DNA of 64,000 nucleotides from Planctomycetota bacterium (GCA_018242525.1 JAFEBS010000023.1:124001-188000); one strand, 5' to 3'. Counted from the stretch's first letter, positions 39,033 through 49,124 are shown. The notes: generated by a model from the letters alone, not told the origin. Translations and numbers: made by a program.

Positions 39033-42000
39033 TCACCTGTAATACAGGAATTCCTTCGAATTGAAGATGGCGTGCGCCAGGCGTTGCCAGGCGAGCTCAT
39101 CTTTCATCGCATCTGCATCCGGGATACTCGCAAAATCATGCAGTGCGAACTGCCAGCGCTGTTGCTCAGTCTCGGTCGGTTCCCGGCCGTACGCCACGAC
39201 GAACATGTCCCGAATCCTGTCAGTGGCATTCGCCTGGTTCTGTTGGATCAGTTGACCGGCCCAGCGCTTGGCCATCGCGTTCACGAAGGGATCGTTCAAC
39301 ATCACCAGCGCCTGTGATGGGACATTCGTCACATCCCGTCGGCCGGTCGGCAGCTTCAAGTCGGGCAGATTGAATCCCACCAGAAACTGCGGCGGAGCCA
39401 TGATCGACATCTGCAGATAAATTGACCGGCGCCCATCTCCGTCGAGCGGCCCGCTGTAAAGTCGCTTCGACCCGTCTTCGGCCGCGCGCGGCGGCAGGAT
39501 CGGGCGTCCATACAATTGTGGTTCCAGCCGACCGGATACCGCCAGCAGACTGTCACGAATCGCCTCCGCTTCCAATCGTCGAGTGGGATAGTGATGCAGC
39601 AATCGATTGTTGGGGTCGAGCTGACGTGCGGCCTCGTCAACGATCCCCGATTGCCGAAAGGTGCGACTGAGAACCAGTCGTCGCATCAGCTTCTTGCTGG
39701 ACCACCCTTCATGCACAAATTTCCGAGCCAGCCAGTCCAGCAATTCGGGATGCGATGGCTTGTCGCCCAGATGTCCGAAGTCATCCGGAGTTGCCACGAT
39801 CCCCGTGCCGAAGATCCATTGCCAGACACGATTCACGTAGACTCGCGAAGTCAGCGGGTGTTCGGGGGCCAGCAGGAAATCGGCCAGTTCCATCCGTCCA
39901 CTGGCGGGGCTGGTGGCGACGCCGTTTTGTCCCGCGAACATCTGCAGGAAATCCGGTTGAGCCACGGTCCCCAGGACATCAACATTGCCCCGAACATTGA
40001 GCGGGTAGTTGGCACGCGTCGTTTCCCGCTCGTCCATGCTGTTGACCGTGCGTGGAAATGCAATGTTGCTTTCGACCGTACGGTATTCGGCCAGAATCCG
40101 GGCCAACGGACTGTTCGCAACTGCCTGATTGGCAAGCAGCTTCTTCGACAGCATCCAGTCGAGGATCATGCGGTCACCCGGCTGGACTTGTCCGTCGCAC
40201 CAGCGTTGGACGGCACCCAGCATCCAGTCACAAACCGACTGCCAAGCCGCATCGCCTGTGGTCGGGGGCTCGCGTTGAAACAGTGACGCAAACGGTTCCA
40301 GGGCGTCCTGGGGAGTGGCTCCCGTGGGATGAGTCACAATCCCCGTGATGCTGATCCAACTGCGCTTGTCGTAACCGAAATCGGTGTTCGGCAGGCCGGG
40401 AGCAACACCTGTGCGGGGCGGGAAGTTCGGATTCATCGACGAAGTGACGAATTCCACCGTCACTTGCTGGACGCCATTCTTCAGTTCTGCGTCACCAAAA
40501 GTCCGCCAGGCCGGTTCAACGTTGGACAGGAACGAGACCGTTTCGTTCTGAAAGGCATGATCATCCATCACCAGGTAACCACCAAACTGGCCACCGGCGA
40601 TATTCACGCTGACAAACTTGTCGGGGACGACGTGTTGGGGAGGCATCCGGAGCGCCCCCGGCAGTTTCGAAGACAAGGCGTGCGTATGAATCCCGCGCGG
40701 CAACAGTCGGGTGACGACCGCATCGCCCTCCAGTGCCACCAGCGGAGTCGCATCTTCGACGAATCCGTGCTGAATCCCATCCCCTTCGGTCACCCAACCT
40801 GCGGGAAACTTCGCTTCCTTGAAATCGGCCAGTGTCTGAAAGCTGGCGTTCACAGCGCGGCGCAGTTCGCTCGCCGTCTTCCATTCCGTCTGCAGTTCTG
40901 TCCAGGCGACATGGGCGTCAGAGCCCCGCTGGATCAGCCGCACCAGCGGATACAGGATTTCCTGAATCTGCGGCTTGGCATCCTTCACATCGCCGACAGC
41001 ATCTTTCACCGCTTGAGGAGTCAGCGTCGTTCCGCGCCAAAGTGAGGCGAGTTCATTGCGGATGGCCTGACGCAGTTCCTTCAGCCTGGCAATCGCAACG
41101 TCGTTCTTGGCGGGGGCATCGGCCACACGTGTTGTCCAGCGGGGCGTCGTCAGAACGGCCGCCAACGCGTAGTAATCGTGCTGAGAAACGGCTTCCAGCT
41201 TGTGATCGTGACAACGGGCACAGGCGACCGTCGTGGCCAGGAACGCTTTTGAAAACGCGTCGATCTTGTTGTTCACCATTTCCTGGTGAATCCCGTTGAA
41301 CATCAGGCTGCTGCCGTGCCGGTGTTCGCCCAGATGATAGAACATCGGTGCGATCAGGTTTTCGTGGGTTCCCGCAACGGGGTGAATCCGTGGCTGCGGC
41401 AGCAGGTCACCGGCGATCTGTTCGCGCAGCATCCGGTCAAATCCGATGTCATCGTTGAAGGCTCGAATCAGGTAGTCTCGGTATTCGTGCGACCCCTTGG
41501 CGGGATTATCCCATTCATAGCCGTAGGTGTCGGTGTAGCGGACGACATCCATCCATTGCCGGGCAAATCGCTCACCGAAATGGGGACTGTTCAAGAACCG
41601 ATCCACCATCCGTTCATAGGCCGCATCATCGTGCGATTGTGTGAACTCGTGTACGTCGGCGGCGGTGGGTGGCAGACCCGTCAAAACAAACGAGAGTCGC
41701 CGCAGCAGGACCAGCGGTTCGGCCGGGGCCGCCGGAGTCAGGTTCGCCGCCTGCAGGCCCGCCAAGACAAAGCGATCCACCGGCTCTCGCGACCAGGTGG
41801 GATCTGCAACCTGTGGTGGTTCGGGCTTGCCCATCGGCTTCAACGACCACCAGTTGAGGCGTGCTTTGAATTCGGCCTCCCACGAGGATGATGGTGCGGG
41901 CTTGGCCACCGATGCGGGAGTCAGCACCCGCGGATCGACCGCGCCGCGTTTCACCCATTCCGTCAACAGCGCGATCTCCTCGACAGGAAGCCGCTTGTCG

Positions 42001-42281
42001 GGCGGCATTTTCAGGTCGACTTCGGTATGGCCGATCGCCTGGATCAGCAGGCTGGATTCCGGTTTGCCCGGCACAACGGCGGGACCACCGGCGCCTCCTT
42101 TCAGCCACCCCGACTTGGAGTCCAAAGCCAAACCACCCTCAATGGATTGCTCGTGGGAATGGCATTCAAAGCAACGCGACTTCAGCAGCGGTTCGATCTT
42201 CTGCACGAAAAAGTCGTCGGCGCGTAACGATGGCGTCAGCAACAGCAGCGCGGCGAAAAGTTGGGGAATCCGAAACTTCAT
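39033..42281 (-). CDS. planctomycete cytochrome c, DUF1549 and DUF1553 protein (PSD1 family)
   Basis: 1082 residues with a signal peptide (1-21). A PSC1-type cytochrome c domain comes first: CFECH at 37-41 and the linker GGLALDSKSGWLKGGAGGPAVVPGKPESSLL. DUF1549 follows at about 160-370 (QWMDVVRYTDTYGYEWDN, and CARCHDHK near the end). A middle unassigned part (about 370-760) includes beta-rich sequence, then DUF1553 to the end (RVYVNRVWQWIFGTGIVATPDDFGHLG, SRTFRQSG). This layout is a planctomycete hallmark, thought to serve periplasmic electron transfer linked to glycan breakdown. It overlaps or abuts DUF1501 copy 1, its usual partner. Confidence 0.9.
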   Translation of the reverse strand: MKFRIPQLFAALLLLTPSLRADDFFVQKIEPLLKSRCFECHSHEQSIEGGLALDSKSGWLKGGAGGPAVVPGKPESSLLIQAIGHTEVDLKMPPDKRLPVEEIALLTEWVKRGAVDPRVLTPASVAKPAPSSSWEAEFKARLNWWSLKPMGKPEPPQVADPTWSREPVDRFVLAGLQAANLTPAAPAEPLVLLRRLSFVLTGLPPTAADVHEFTQSHDDAAYERMVDRFLNSPHFGERFARQWMDVVRYTDTYGYEWDNPAKGSHEYRDYLIRAFNDDIGFDRMLREQIAGDLLPQPRIHPVAGTHENLIAPMFYHLGEHRHGSSLMFNGIHQEMVNNKIDAFSKAFLATTVACARCHDHKLEAVSQHDYYALAAVLTTPRWTTRVADAPAKNDVAIARLKELRQAIRNELASLWRGTTLTPQAVKDAVGDVKDAKPQIQEILYPLVRLIQRGSDAHVAWTELQTEWKTASELRRAVNASFQTLADFKEAKFPAGWVTEGDGIQHGFVEDATPLVALEGDAVVTRLLPRGIHTHALSSKLPGALRMPPQHVVPDKFVSVNIAGGQFGGYLVMDDHAFQNETVSFLSNVEPAWRTFGDAELKNGVQQVTVEFVTSSMNPNFPPRTGVAPGLPNTDFGYDKRSWISITGIVTHPTGATPQDALEPFASLFQREPPTTGDAAWQSVCDWMLGAVQRWCDGQVQPGDRMILDWMLSKKLLANQAVANSPLARILAEYRTVESNIAFPRTVNSMDERETTRANYPLNVRGNVDVLGTVAQPDFLQMFAGQNGVATSPASGRMELADFLLAPEHPLTSRVYVNRVWQWIFGTGIVATPDDFGHLGDKPSHPELLDWLARKFVHEGWSSKKLMRRLVLSRTFRQSGIVDEAARQLDPNNRLLHHYPTRRLEAEAIRDSLLAVSGRLEPQLYGRPILPPRAAEDGSKRLYSGPLDGDGRRSIYLQMSIMAPPQFLVGFNLPDLKLPTGRRDVTNVPSQALVMLNDPFVNAMAKRWAGQLIQQNQANATDRIRDMFVVAYGREPTETEQQRWQFALHDFASIPDADAMKDELAWQRLAHAIFNSKEFLYYR

Positions 42282-42430
42282 TTCAAAAACCCATCTTCTT
42301 CACTTCGCAGTAACTGACATATTCCCCAGTCAGACGATTTTTCAAACCAGGAAAGCCGCCGAATAGAAATCGTGAGTGCAATGCATGTATCCCTTGTTGG
42401 CGCGTCGGGCTAGTGTGATTGGGCGTTCGA

Positions 42431-43813
42431 TCATCCATGGAACAGATCCTTCAAGGCTTCGCCATCAGCCAGGTGGTGCGGGCGTGACAGGCGGTCGCGG
42501 ATGTGACTGGCGGGGTCAAACCCGAATCGCCAGTAGATTGTCGCCGCCAGATCCGCCGGGGTGGCGGGATCCTTCGCCGGATAGGCTCCGATGGCATCGC
42601 TGGCACCGTGAATCGCTCCCCCCTGCACTCCTCCCCCCGCCAGCAGCACGCTGTAACAGTCGGGCCAGTGATCGCGACCCGCGCCGTTGTTGATTTGCGG
42701 AGTTCGACCAAATTCGCCTGTTGCCACGATCAGGGTCGATTCCAGCAGGCCCCGATCTTCCAAATCGCTGATTAATGTCGCCAGGGCCTTGTCGGCAGGA
42801 GGAACCAGGAATTCCCGACTCTGGGCGAAGTTGTTGGCGTGGCTGTCCCAGTTCTGCCCCTGTTGTCGAAAGTCGTACACATTAACGAACGGCACACCCG
42901 CTTCGACCAGTCGCCGCGCCACCAGCAGGTTCTGGCCTCGCATGTGATGAGCGACACCGTGCCCGGGAGCATTCGCGGGATAGACTCCATACCGCTGCCG
43001 CATCTCGTCCGGTTCTTCGGACAGGTCCAGGGCCCTGCGCACTTTTTCAGAGCCGAGTAGTTGGTAGGCCTTGTTGTAGTACTGGTCGAAACCTGCCTGC
43101 GAATTCAATGTTGGCGATTGCAGGGCCGCCAATAGGTCACGCCGCGAACCGATTCGCTCCGTCGGCAGTTCCCGGCGGATTGCCAACTCTTCGGCGACAT
43201 AGTGCTGCTTGTCCCCGTCAACCGTCACGCGGAACGGATCAAACGCCGCTCCCAGGAATCCCCCACCCTGACACGGAGTCGGGACCACGTTATTGAACAC
43301 AAACGGCAACGCCGCATGCGCCACATCCAACCGCTGCTCCTGCATCAGGTAACTGAGCGTTCCGCCGTGGCACGGATAGAATTGCGGAATCGGCGCAAAC
43401 TCTTCGCGGTCTCCCTGAGCGGCCTGGCGACCGGTATGAGTTTCAATCGATGCCGAATCGTGCAGCCGATTCGTGTGATGCATGCTGCGGACAATGGCAC
43501 AGTGATGCATCACCCGCGACATGTTCGGCAGCAGTTCGCTGATCTGCACCCCGGGAACGGACGTCGCGATCGGCTGGAATTCCCCGCGGACTGTACTGGG
43601 GGCTTCCGGCTTCAGATCATACGTGTCGAGATGGCTGGGACCGCCGTAATAAAACACAAAGATACAGGCCCGGATGGACGATGGAACCTTCACTCCCGAC
43701 TGTTCCGCCCAAGCCTGAGCCCCCCACAATCCCCCCAATGACAGCGCCCCGGTTCCGCCCAGTTGGACGAACCGTCGACGAGTCACTTCCAGTGATGAGA
43801 GTTCAGGCGGCAT
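42431..43813 (-). CDS. DUF1501 (sulfatase-like) exported protein, copy 2
   Basis: 460 residues. Tat-type signal (VTRRRFVQLGGTGALSLGG, cleavage near AQAWAEQ). The fold markers match copy 1: IRACIFVFYYGGPSHLDTYDLKPEAP at the start, IVRSMHH, and near the end TGEFGRTPQINNGAGRDHWPDCYSVLLAGGGVQGG. Ribosome site AAGG before ATG 43813. It lies upstream of the PSD1 gene in the same direction, separated by 149 nt, so one PSD1 protein is flanked by two DUF1501 proteins. Confidence 0.88.
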   Translation of the reverse strand: MPPELSSLEVTRRRFVQLGGTGALSLGGLWGAQAWAEQSGVKVPSSIRACIFVFYYGGPSHLDTYDLKPEAPSTVRGEFQPIATSVPGVQISELLPNMSRVMHHCAIVRSMHHTNRLHDSASIETHTGRQAAQGDREEFAPIPQFYPCHGGTLSYLMQEQRLDVAHAALPFVFNNVVPTPCQGGGFLGAAFDPFRVTVDGDKQHYVAEELAIRRELPTERIGSRRDLLAALQSPTLNSQAGFDQYYNKAYQLLGSEKVRRALDLSEEPDEMRQRYGVYPANAPGHGVAHHMRGQNLLVARRLVEAGVPFVNVYDFRQQGQNWDSHANNFAQSREFLVPPADKALATLISDLEDRGLLESTLIVATGEFGRTPQINNGAGRDHWPDCYSVLLAGGGVQGGAIHGASDAIGAYPAKDPATPADLAATIYWRFGFDPASHIRDRLSRPHHLADGEALKDLFHG

Positions 43814-43907
43814 TCTTGACCTTCTTGGCTGGTGACCTCACGTTCAACCACCATCCATTCTACCTTGTGGATGCGTTTGAAGTCACGGGCACGTTGGAAA
43901 ATCGTAC

Positions 43908-43926
43908 CCGACGCTGCCAGCGTCGG
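43908..43926. repeat. REP-like palindrome
   Basis: CCGACGCT-GCC-AGCGTCGG, an 8-bp perfect stem with a 3-nt loop, between two minus-strand genes. It could be a terminator for the HEAT-repeat gene, though no T-run follows, or an intergenic repeat of the planctomycete GC-rich type. Confidence 0.5.
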
Positions 43927-44028
43927 AGTGAGTTGATTTCCAAAAGTCAGGTCGAAGGGGAGAGGTAAGACCTTTCACCATGGAGACACTCACGTCAGCC
44001 GGAAGCCGTCACGCCTCGAACATTTGTT

Positions 44029-46338
44029 TCACACCCGCCCACCGCCAGGCGAGTCGTCTGTAGTCTGAGATCTGGAATTCGAAATCCATTCCGCAACGCT
44101 TCTGGTCAGCGGTCTGGATTCTCCAGTGGGGAGCCATTTATCGTCGACCATCGGGGGGCGAGCCACAAACGCGGCCAGCAGAGCTTCGGCACTGACACGA
44201 TCGGACGGATCGCTGGTCGTCAACTGAAGTACATCGGCTGCAGTTAGTTCTCCAAGGTCGCTCAACTTCCACAGGACGGCGCGTCGGTTGGCTTCGTCGT
44301 TGTCCCGCAACAATTGACGGAGTAATTCCACCGTCTGTGGCCGATGGTCGACGAACCTGGGCAATTCATTCATCGCTTCGCGACGCACGCGAGCAGAAGC
44401 GTCATTGATGAATGGTTGCAGTCGTTCATACAGCAAGTTGTCGAATCCGCGGTCGATCCAGCCACCCAGCGCCCTGACGACCGCACAGCGAACCGCCGCG
44501 TGGGAATCAGCGTGGCAAACGGCCAGCAGGCGATCGACCATTTGCGGTGTCGATTCCGGCAGATTCCGGAGGCAGTCGATCAGTAACGCAGTCAGGATTG
44601 GCCGCAGTGGCGATTCCACCCGCCGGAAGAGGTCCTCCTGGAATTCGGTCAAGTCCGCTTTCCAGTTCACCATCGTATTGGCGATGGCCCAGCATTGTTC
44701 GACCGGCATTGCATCGAGCGATTTCAGGTACCACGCATGCGCCTCGGGCCATTTGGCGAAGAACAGTTTTTCCGACATGCCTCCCGTCACCAATGCCTGT
44801 GCGATGACTGGCAGCGCCTCGGCAGGTTCAATTGCTTCCCGCGAGCACAATGCCATCGCGGCGGCTTGTCGTTCTGGCAGGTCCCCTTCATCAAACAATC
44901 GCCGGACCTGGGCGACCGTACCGTGCTGCAGCACGAGGCGTCGTATTTCGTCCCGCGGCGAATTCACCTTCGACTCAGCGAATTCACGTCGACACAATTG
45001 TTCGCAAAACCTCTCACATTGACGCTCAGTGATCGGATGCTTGCTGATCACCCCGCCCAAGCCGGAATTGCCGTGATACAGTCGCTCGATCAGTTGATCT
45101 ACGGCTGATTCGTCCAACGGCGGAAATTGATCGAGTACAGCGGCGGCAGCCCATCGATCCTCATTTTTCTCGCTGTCAAGCAACTGCAGGATCACATCCC
45201 AGGCCAGCATGGCATGTGGCTTGAAGGGTTCAAACGGAGCCAGCGGGATGCCAGATTTGGAACGCCTGCGGAAGTGGGCATGCAGGCGTCGTACCGCAGC
45301 CACGACATTGTCGCGATCGAACTGGCCCGGTATCACGTGAAAACTGTCAGGGTGCGGGCCGGAATCGACGGATCGCGGAACTGGCGTGGTGGATCTGCGA
45401 ACCTTCGAGTACCGCTTCAGGCGCTGGTTCAGATCACCCCAGGGGAATTCCAGCGGGGGAACGAACAAGTCCAGCGGTACGACGGTTGAGATGTCCGCAC
45501 TCATTGGTGTTCGTGAGATCGGATAGATGGACGGCTGCGGCACTTCAATCCCAAATTGCAGCGAGCGATCCGCCAGTCTCAAACCGATTTCCTTTAACTC
45601 GCTTGGGATACTTCGGTCACGCAGCACGCAATAGACCGCCGCAGCCGCCAGCAATCGGAGTGGCACATCCGCCTGTGCGGATTCGTCTCGAACAAGGGAT
45701 TCCAGCAGGTTGCGAAACTCGACTGTGACTGGTCCGCCGCCGAGGAAGCTGATGGCGATCAGGGCCGCACTGCGCAGAAAGTCATTCGTCGTGGCAGTCT
45801 CGGCGATCTTCAGTAATCGGCGACAGGACTCAAACGCATGCGCCGGGAAATGCGACATCAGGAAGGCGGCAGAGATGGCAACGCACGGATCTTCCTCGTC
45901 GAGCAGCAATTCGTATAGCGGCAGCCCTGCACCAATGGCGAGATAGCATTCCCGGTTCCAGGATTCACCGCAGTCGGATTCGGTGTCCGGGGTTTCCAGC
46001 ACAGTTGCGAGTTCAACGTTGTCCTGCCCGGTTTCAAATACGGCAAATGCCGCCAGCAGTTCCAGAATGCGCGACCGATCCGGGGTTCGTGGATACTGCA
46101 GCAAATGCTGAAAGACCTGGATTGCGGCGACAGTGGATGAATAGACGGATCCCTGATGATAGATGTTGCAGGTAAAGCTAAAAATCGTATTCCGCCGCCG
46201 CTCGGAATCGGGGCTGAGCAGTCCTCGAATCTGTTCGGGCACATCAATCGCGGATCCATACGCATGATCCAGTTCAATCCACGGAATCTGGTCCAGGAGG
46301 GAAAGATCGGGGTCACCGTCAAGACGTTTCCATTCCAC
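44029..46338 (-). CDS. HEAT-repeat protein
   Basis: 769 residues, no signal peptide or TM helix, so probably cytoplasmic. A conserved-looking N-terminal block (PWIELDHAYGSAIDVPEQIRGLLS ... NIYHQGSVYSSTVAAIQVFQHLL) is followed by helical repeats across the rest (for example VRCAVVRALGGWIDRG and VRREAMNELPRFVDHRPQTVELLRQLL). This N-terminal signature occurs in HEAT-repeat proteins that in other bacteria are sometimes immunity or scaffold proteins; that is known family context only, and no toxin gene is visible here. A GGGAG site precedes ATG 46338. It follows the GNAT gene by 43 nt in the same direction. Confidence 0.75.
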   Translation of the reverse strand: MEWKRLDGDPDLSLLDQIPWIELDHAYGSAIDVPEQIRGLLSPDSERRRNTIFSFTCNIYHQGSVYSSTVAAIQVFQHLLQYPRTPDRSRILELLAAFAVFETGQDNVELATVLETPDTESDCGESWNRECYLAIGAGLPLYELLLDEEDPCVAISAAFLMSHFPAHAFESCRRLLKIAETATTNDFLRSAALIAISFLGGGPVTVEFRNLLESLVRDESAQADVPLRLLAAAAVYCVLRDRSIPSELKEIGLRLADRSLQFGIEVPQPSIYPISRTPMSADISTVVPLDLFVPPLEFPWGDLNQRLKRYSKVRRSTTPVPRSVDSGPHPDSFHVIPGQFDRDNVVAAVRRLHAHFRRRSKSGIPLAPFEPFKPHAMLAWDVILQLLDSEKNEDRWAAAAVLDQFPPLDESAVDQLIERLYHGNSGLGGVISKHPITERQCERFCEQLCRREFAESKVNSPRDEIRRLVLQHGTVAQVRRLFDEGDLPERQAAAMALCSREAIEPAEALPVIAQALVTGGMSEKLFFAKWPEAHAWYLKSLDAMPVEQCWAIANTMVNWKADLTEFQEDLFRRVESPLRPILTALLIDCLRNLPESTPQMVDRLLAVCHADSHAAVRCAVVRALGGWIDRGFDNLLYERLQPFINDASARVRREAMNELPRFVDHRPQTVELLRQLLRDNDEANRRAVLWKLSDLGELTAADVLQLTTSDPSDRVSAEALLAAFVARPPMVDDKWLPTGESRPLTRSVAEWISNSRSQTTDDSPGGGRV

Positions 46339-46381
46339 AATCGCGACTCCCGAGGCCCACGCAATGAATCGTCACCAGACG

Positions 46382-46861
46382 TTATTCCAACACGAGAAAG
46401 GTCTCGTCGCATTCCAGAAAACGATCATTCGTGGGTGTAAACTGATTGGATCGAATGACGAACCCGCATTTCTGAAGCACCCGTAGCGATGCTCGATTAC
46501 TGGTTGCAACACGGGCGTGTAAGGGGCGAACAGAGACGATCGTCAAAAGTAACTGCAGGGCTCGGGTCGCGATCCCCAGTCCCCAGAATTCCCTGCCGAT
46601 CCAATAACCAACAGCGTCCAATCCATCCTGCTTGAAACAGGAAATATGGCCGGCCAGCACGTTGCTGACACAAATCGCTTTCGCCACGATCTTTGGATCC
46701 GACAGGACACGTTCCCAGTGAGCATCGAATTCGGCCCCACTCCGGGGAATCGTCATTGCCAGACGATTGGCGTCCGGGTCGAGATTGAAGGCATACATCC
46801 GGAGCAAGTCGTCCTGCTCGATGTTTCGCAGACGCACGTCTCTGATGTCTGTCGATTCCAT
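46382..46861 (-). CDS. GNAT family N-acetyltransferase
   Basis: 159 residues, RimJ/RimL-like. The acetyl-CoA-binding motif A region reads VGYWIGREFWGLGIATRALQLLLTIV (about 84-109), and the C-terminal beta strand with LRVLQKCGFVIRSNQ is typical. Acceptor unknown (protein N-terminus, ribosomal protein or small molecule). A weak ribosome site precedes ATG 46861. Upstream of the HEAT gene; co-transcription is likely from the 43-nt gap. Confidence 0.85.
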   Translation of the reverse strand: MESTDIRDVRLRNIEQDDLLRMYAFNLDPDANRLAMTIPRSGAEFDAHWERVLSDPKIVAKAICVSNVLAGHISCFKQDGLDAVGYWIGREFWGLGIATRALQLLLTIVSVRPLHARVATSNRASLRVLQKCGFVIRSNQFTPTNDRFLECDETFLVLE

Positions 46862-47134
46862 ATCGAATAGAGCTTCGCTGAATGTGCGTGGTTGTCACGT
46901 CGTCACACTTATCATACGGAATCGACTGAAGTGCAAGGATTACCCGCAGTAACTCGGTTATGGCCCCATGCCAGTACAAATGGAGTGGCGACCACGAACT
47001 TACAAGTCCTTAATTCTGCCTTCCAGCAGTGTACCGATGTCCGTAATTGACCTTCCGCGGAAAATCATTCGTGGTACGCTTTTTGACCTGTCTGACTGCT
47101 GACCTTCAGGATTGTGCCTGACAAGGATGTTTTC

Positions 47135-49066
47135 ATGCGACTCACGGCATTGCGTACTCGCATCTGTTCGTCGTTCGTCGTGGCGCTCGCCTGCGGATTG
47201 TTCGCCAGTCGTGTGGTCGCTCAGTCGGATGACTCCAGGGAACCGGAGCAGCCAGCGCAACCGTTGGTCGTGGTGACATCCGCGAGCGTCAATCGTGTTG
47301 TCGAACGCGGTCTCTTTTTGTGTAATCTCGTCGGGCGGCCACTCAGCCGAGAGGAATTCTGGAGTGCATTGTCACCTCCACCAGGCGTCGCGGAGTTTCA
47401 GGGGATTGATCGTACGAAACCGATTGGGATCGCAGCCTTCTATGAGAAGACTGCACCACTGGCGGCTGAGGAAAATGTTGACGATGCGGCGGATTCCCCG
47501 GCGGACGCGACGAAACCCGTGACAGATCCTCAAACCCCGGATGATGAAGTCCCCCCGTCGCCGGAAGTAGAATCCAAACCAGACCCCAATGATCCGTTCC
47601 GTTTGATTGAGCCCGTCTTCACGCTGTTTGACGACCTGAGCCGATCGGTCTTCTACGTTCCTGTCACAGACCTGGATGCGGTCTTAACGCTTCTGGAACT
47701 GGTTCCGGATCAAGATCGCCCGGGGGTCTATTTTGAAAAAGGAAGTACCGACCAGTCCCCCGTATTTGCCCGACGCAGGGGAGACTATCTGATCCTGGGG
47801 GGAAATGTCGATTTGGTCACGAATTGCCCCGATCCCGCTACAATCTTTCAACAGCAGTCAGACGACAAAGACGTGGTGGTCTCATTTCGGAGTCAGGGCC
47901 TGCCGACGAGAGTGCGGGAACTCTGGGCGTTCCTGGTAAAGTTCGGCTTCCGAATGTCACTGGAACGGCAGGAGGACGAAGCCGAGCATGATTACGACCT
48001 GCGCCGTGCGTGGGGAACGCTGGTGGGGGGACTGCTGAATCTGGCCGTCTCGCACATTGATGCGGTCAATGTTGTTCTGAATGTTGACCCCGCGCGACGG
48101 GAAGTTGTTTCGACCGTCGATCTGGTCGGTCCGGAAAATGGGAAACTCGTTCAATTTGGCCGCGAAGTTTCTCTCGCCTACAGCCCGTTCGCCGAAACCT
48201 GGGACGAACACGGCCGTTTTGCACTCGGTGTGTCGCTGTCGATTCCTTATCGCCATTCGAGGCCGATATCGGTGGCTTTGAAAAAGTGGACCGAGGCACA
48301 ACTGGGCCTGGACCTCCAACGTATTGGAGCGATCGGGACATCGATCGAGATCGCGACAAAACTTGTGGAACTCGGGACGCTGGATTTGCTGTGCATCGGC
48401 CCAGCTTCTGACGAGAACTGGAGTCCCGTGCTGGCCTTGAAGTTTCCGCACGATACCGACTTTCCCAGGAATTTCCGCGGCTTGCTCAAGTCGGTTCAGC
48501 AATTGACTCCCAGCAGCCGACAGCATCTGCAACTCGACGCCGCCAGCGTGGCCGATCTGCCGGTTCACGCGTTGACGTCCAGCGCGCTGCAGAAGGTACT
48601 CGGCCCGCTGTTTGAAGAGATTACTGCCATCGGAAACCAGTTCTTCCTGTCGGCCACACCCGATGCGATCTGTCTGGCGACCAGTACCGAACCGCCGACG
48701 AAGTCGCTCCCGCCGGCACTGACGCAGTTCCTGGAAAAGTCCGCAGAGGCGGCCCAGGCACCTGCGGATGCGGTTCGCCCTGTGAACGGTCAACGGCTCG
48801 AGTGTGCGTTGTTTCGATTGTCGCTTCACATGCGAAACTGGAAGTGCTATTCGAACTCGGACGCTGCGGATTCCCCGGCGGATGCCTCGATCATTGCACC
48901 AACGGCGGCAGGCGGCCAGAGCGGAGACCAGGTTGTTCCGGCGATCGCCGGGGAAAAACCGGACGGATTACATCTGGTTCTGCGGCCTTCTCCCACAGGA
49001 CTCCGGTTGACGATCCAGTTGGAAGAAGCGCTGGTCGCTTTCATCGCGAGGGAATTCGCGCACTAG
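47135..49066 (+). CDS. exported protein of unknown function (643 residues)
   Basis: The start at 47135 (MRLTALRTRICSSFVVALACGLFASRVVAQ) gives a signal peptide and lies 7 nt after AAGGA; an earlier GTG at 47114 is rejected. A Pro/Asp/Glu-rich low-complexity segment (about 115-160, PADATKPVTDPQTPDDEV) follows. The rest mixes strands and helices (DLSRSVFYVPVTDLDAVLTLLELV, LRRAWGTLVGGLLNLAVSHIDAV) with no recognised family. It ends with a possible weak stem-loop at 49067. Not assigned to any pathway. Confidence 0.6.
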   Translation: MRLTALRTRICSSFVVALACGLFASRVVAQSDDSREPEQPAQPLVVVTSASVNRVVERGLFLCNLVGRPLSREEFWSALSPPPGVAEFQGIDRTKPIGIAAFYEKTAPLAAEENVDDAADSPADATKPVTDPQTPDDEVPPSPEVESKPDPNDPFRLIEPVFTLFDDLSRSVFYVPVTDLDAVLTLLELVPDQDRPGVYFEKGSTDQSPVFARRRGDYLILGGNVDLVTNCPDPATIFQQQSDDKDVVVSFRSQGLPTRVRELWAFLVKFGFRMSLERQEDEAEHDYDLRRAWGTLVGGLLNLAVSHIDAVNVVLNVDPARREVVSTVDLVGPENGKLVQFGREVSLAYSPFAETWDEHGRFALGVSLSIPYRHSRPISVALKKWTEAQLGLDLQRIGAIGTSIEIATKLVELGTLDLLCIGPASDENWSPVLALKFPHDTDFPRNFRGLLKSVQQLTPSSRQHLQLDAASVADLPVHALTSSALQKVLGPLFEEITAIGNQFFLSATPDAICLATSTEPPTKSLPPALTQFLEKSAEAAQAPADAVRPVNGQRLECALFRLSLHMRNWKCYSNSDAADSPADASIIAPTAAGGQSGDQVVPAIAGEKPDGLHLVLRPSPTGLRLTIQLEEALVAFIAREFAH

Positions 49067-49107
49067 CAGTCTGTCACCGCGAGAAGTTCAGGCATCAGAC
49101 TGGTTTT
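49067..49107 (+). terminator. possible weak terminator between convergent genes
   Basis: CAGTCTG (49067-49073) and CAGACTG (49096-49102) can pair around a long 22-nt loop, followed by GTTTT. Low stability; listed as tentative. Confidence 0.3.
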
Positions 49108-49124
49108 CCAGCCACAAGCCGGAA

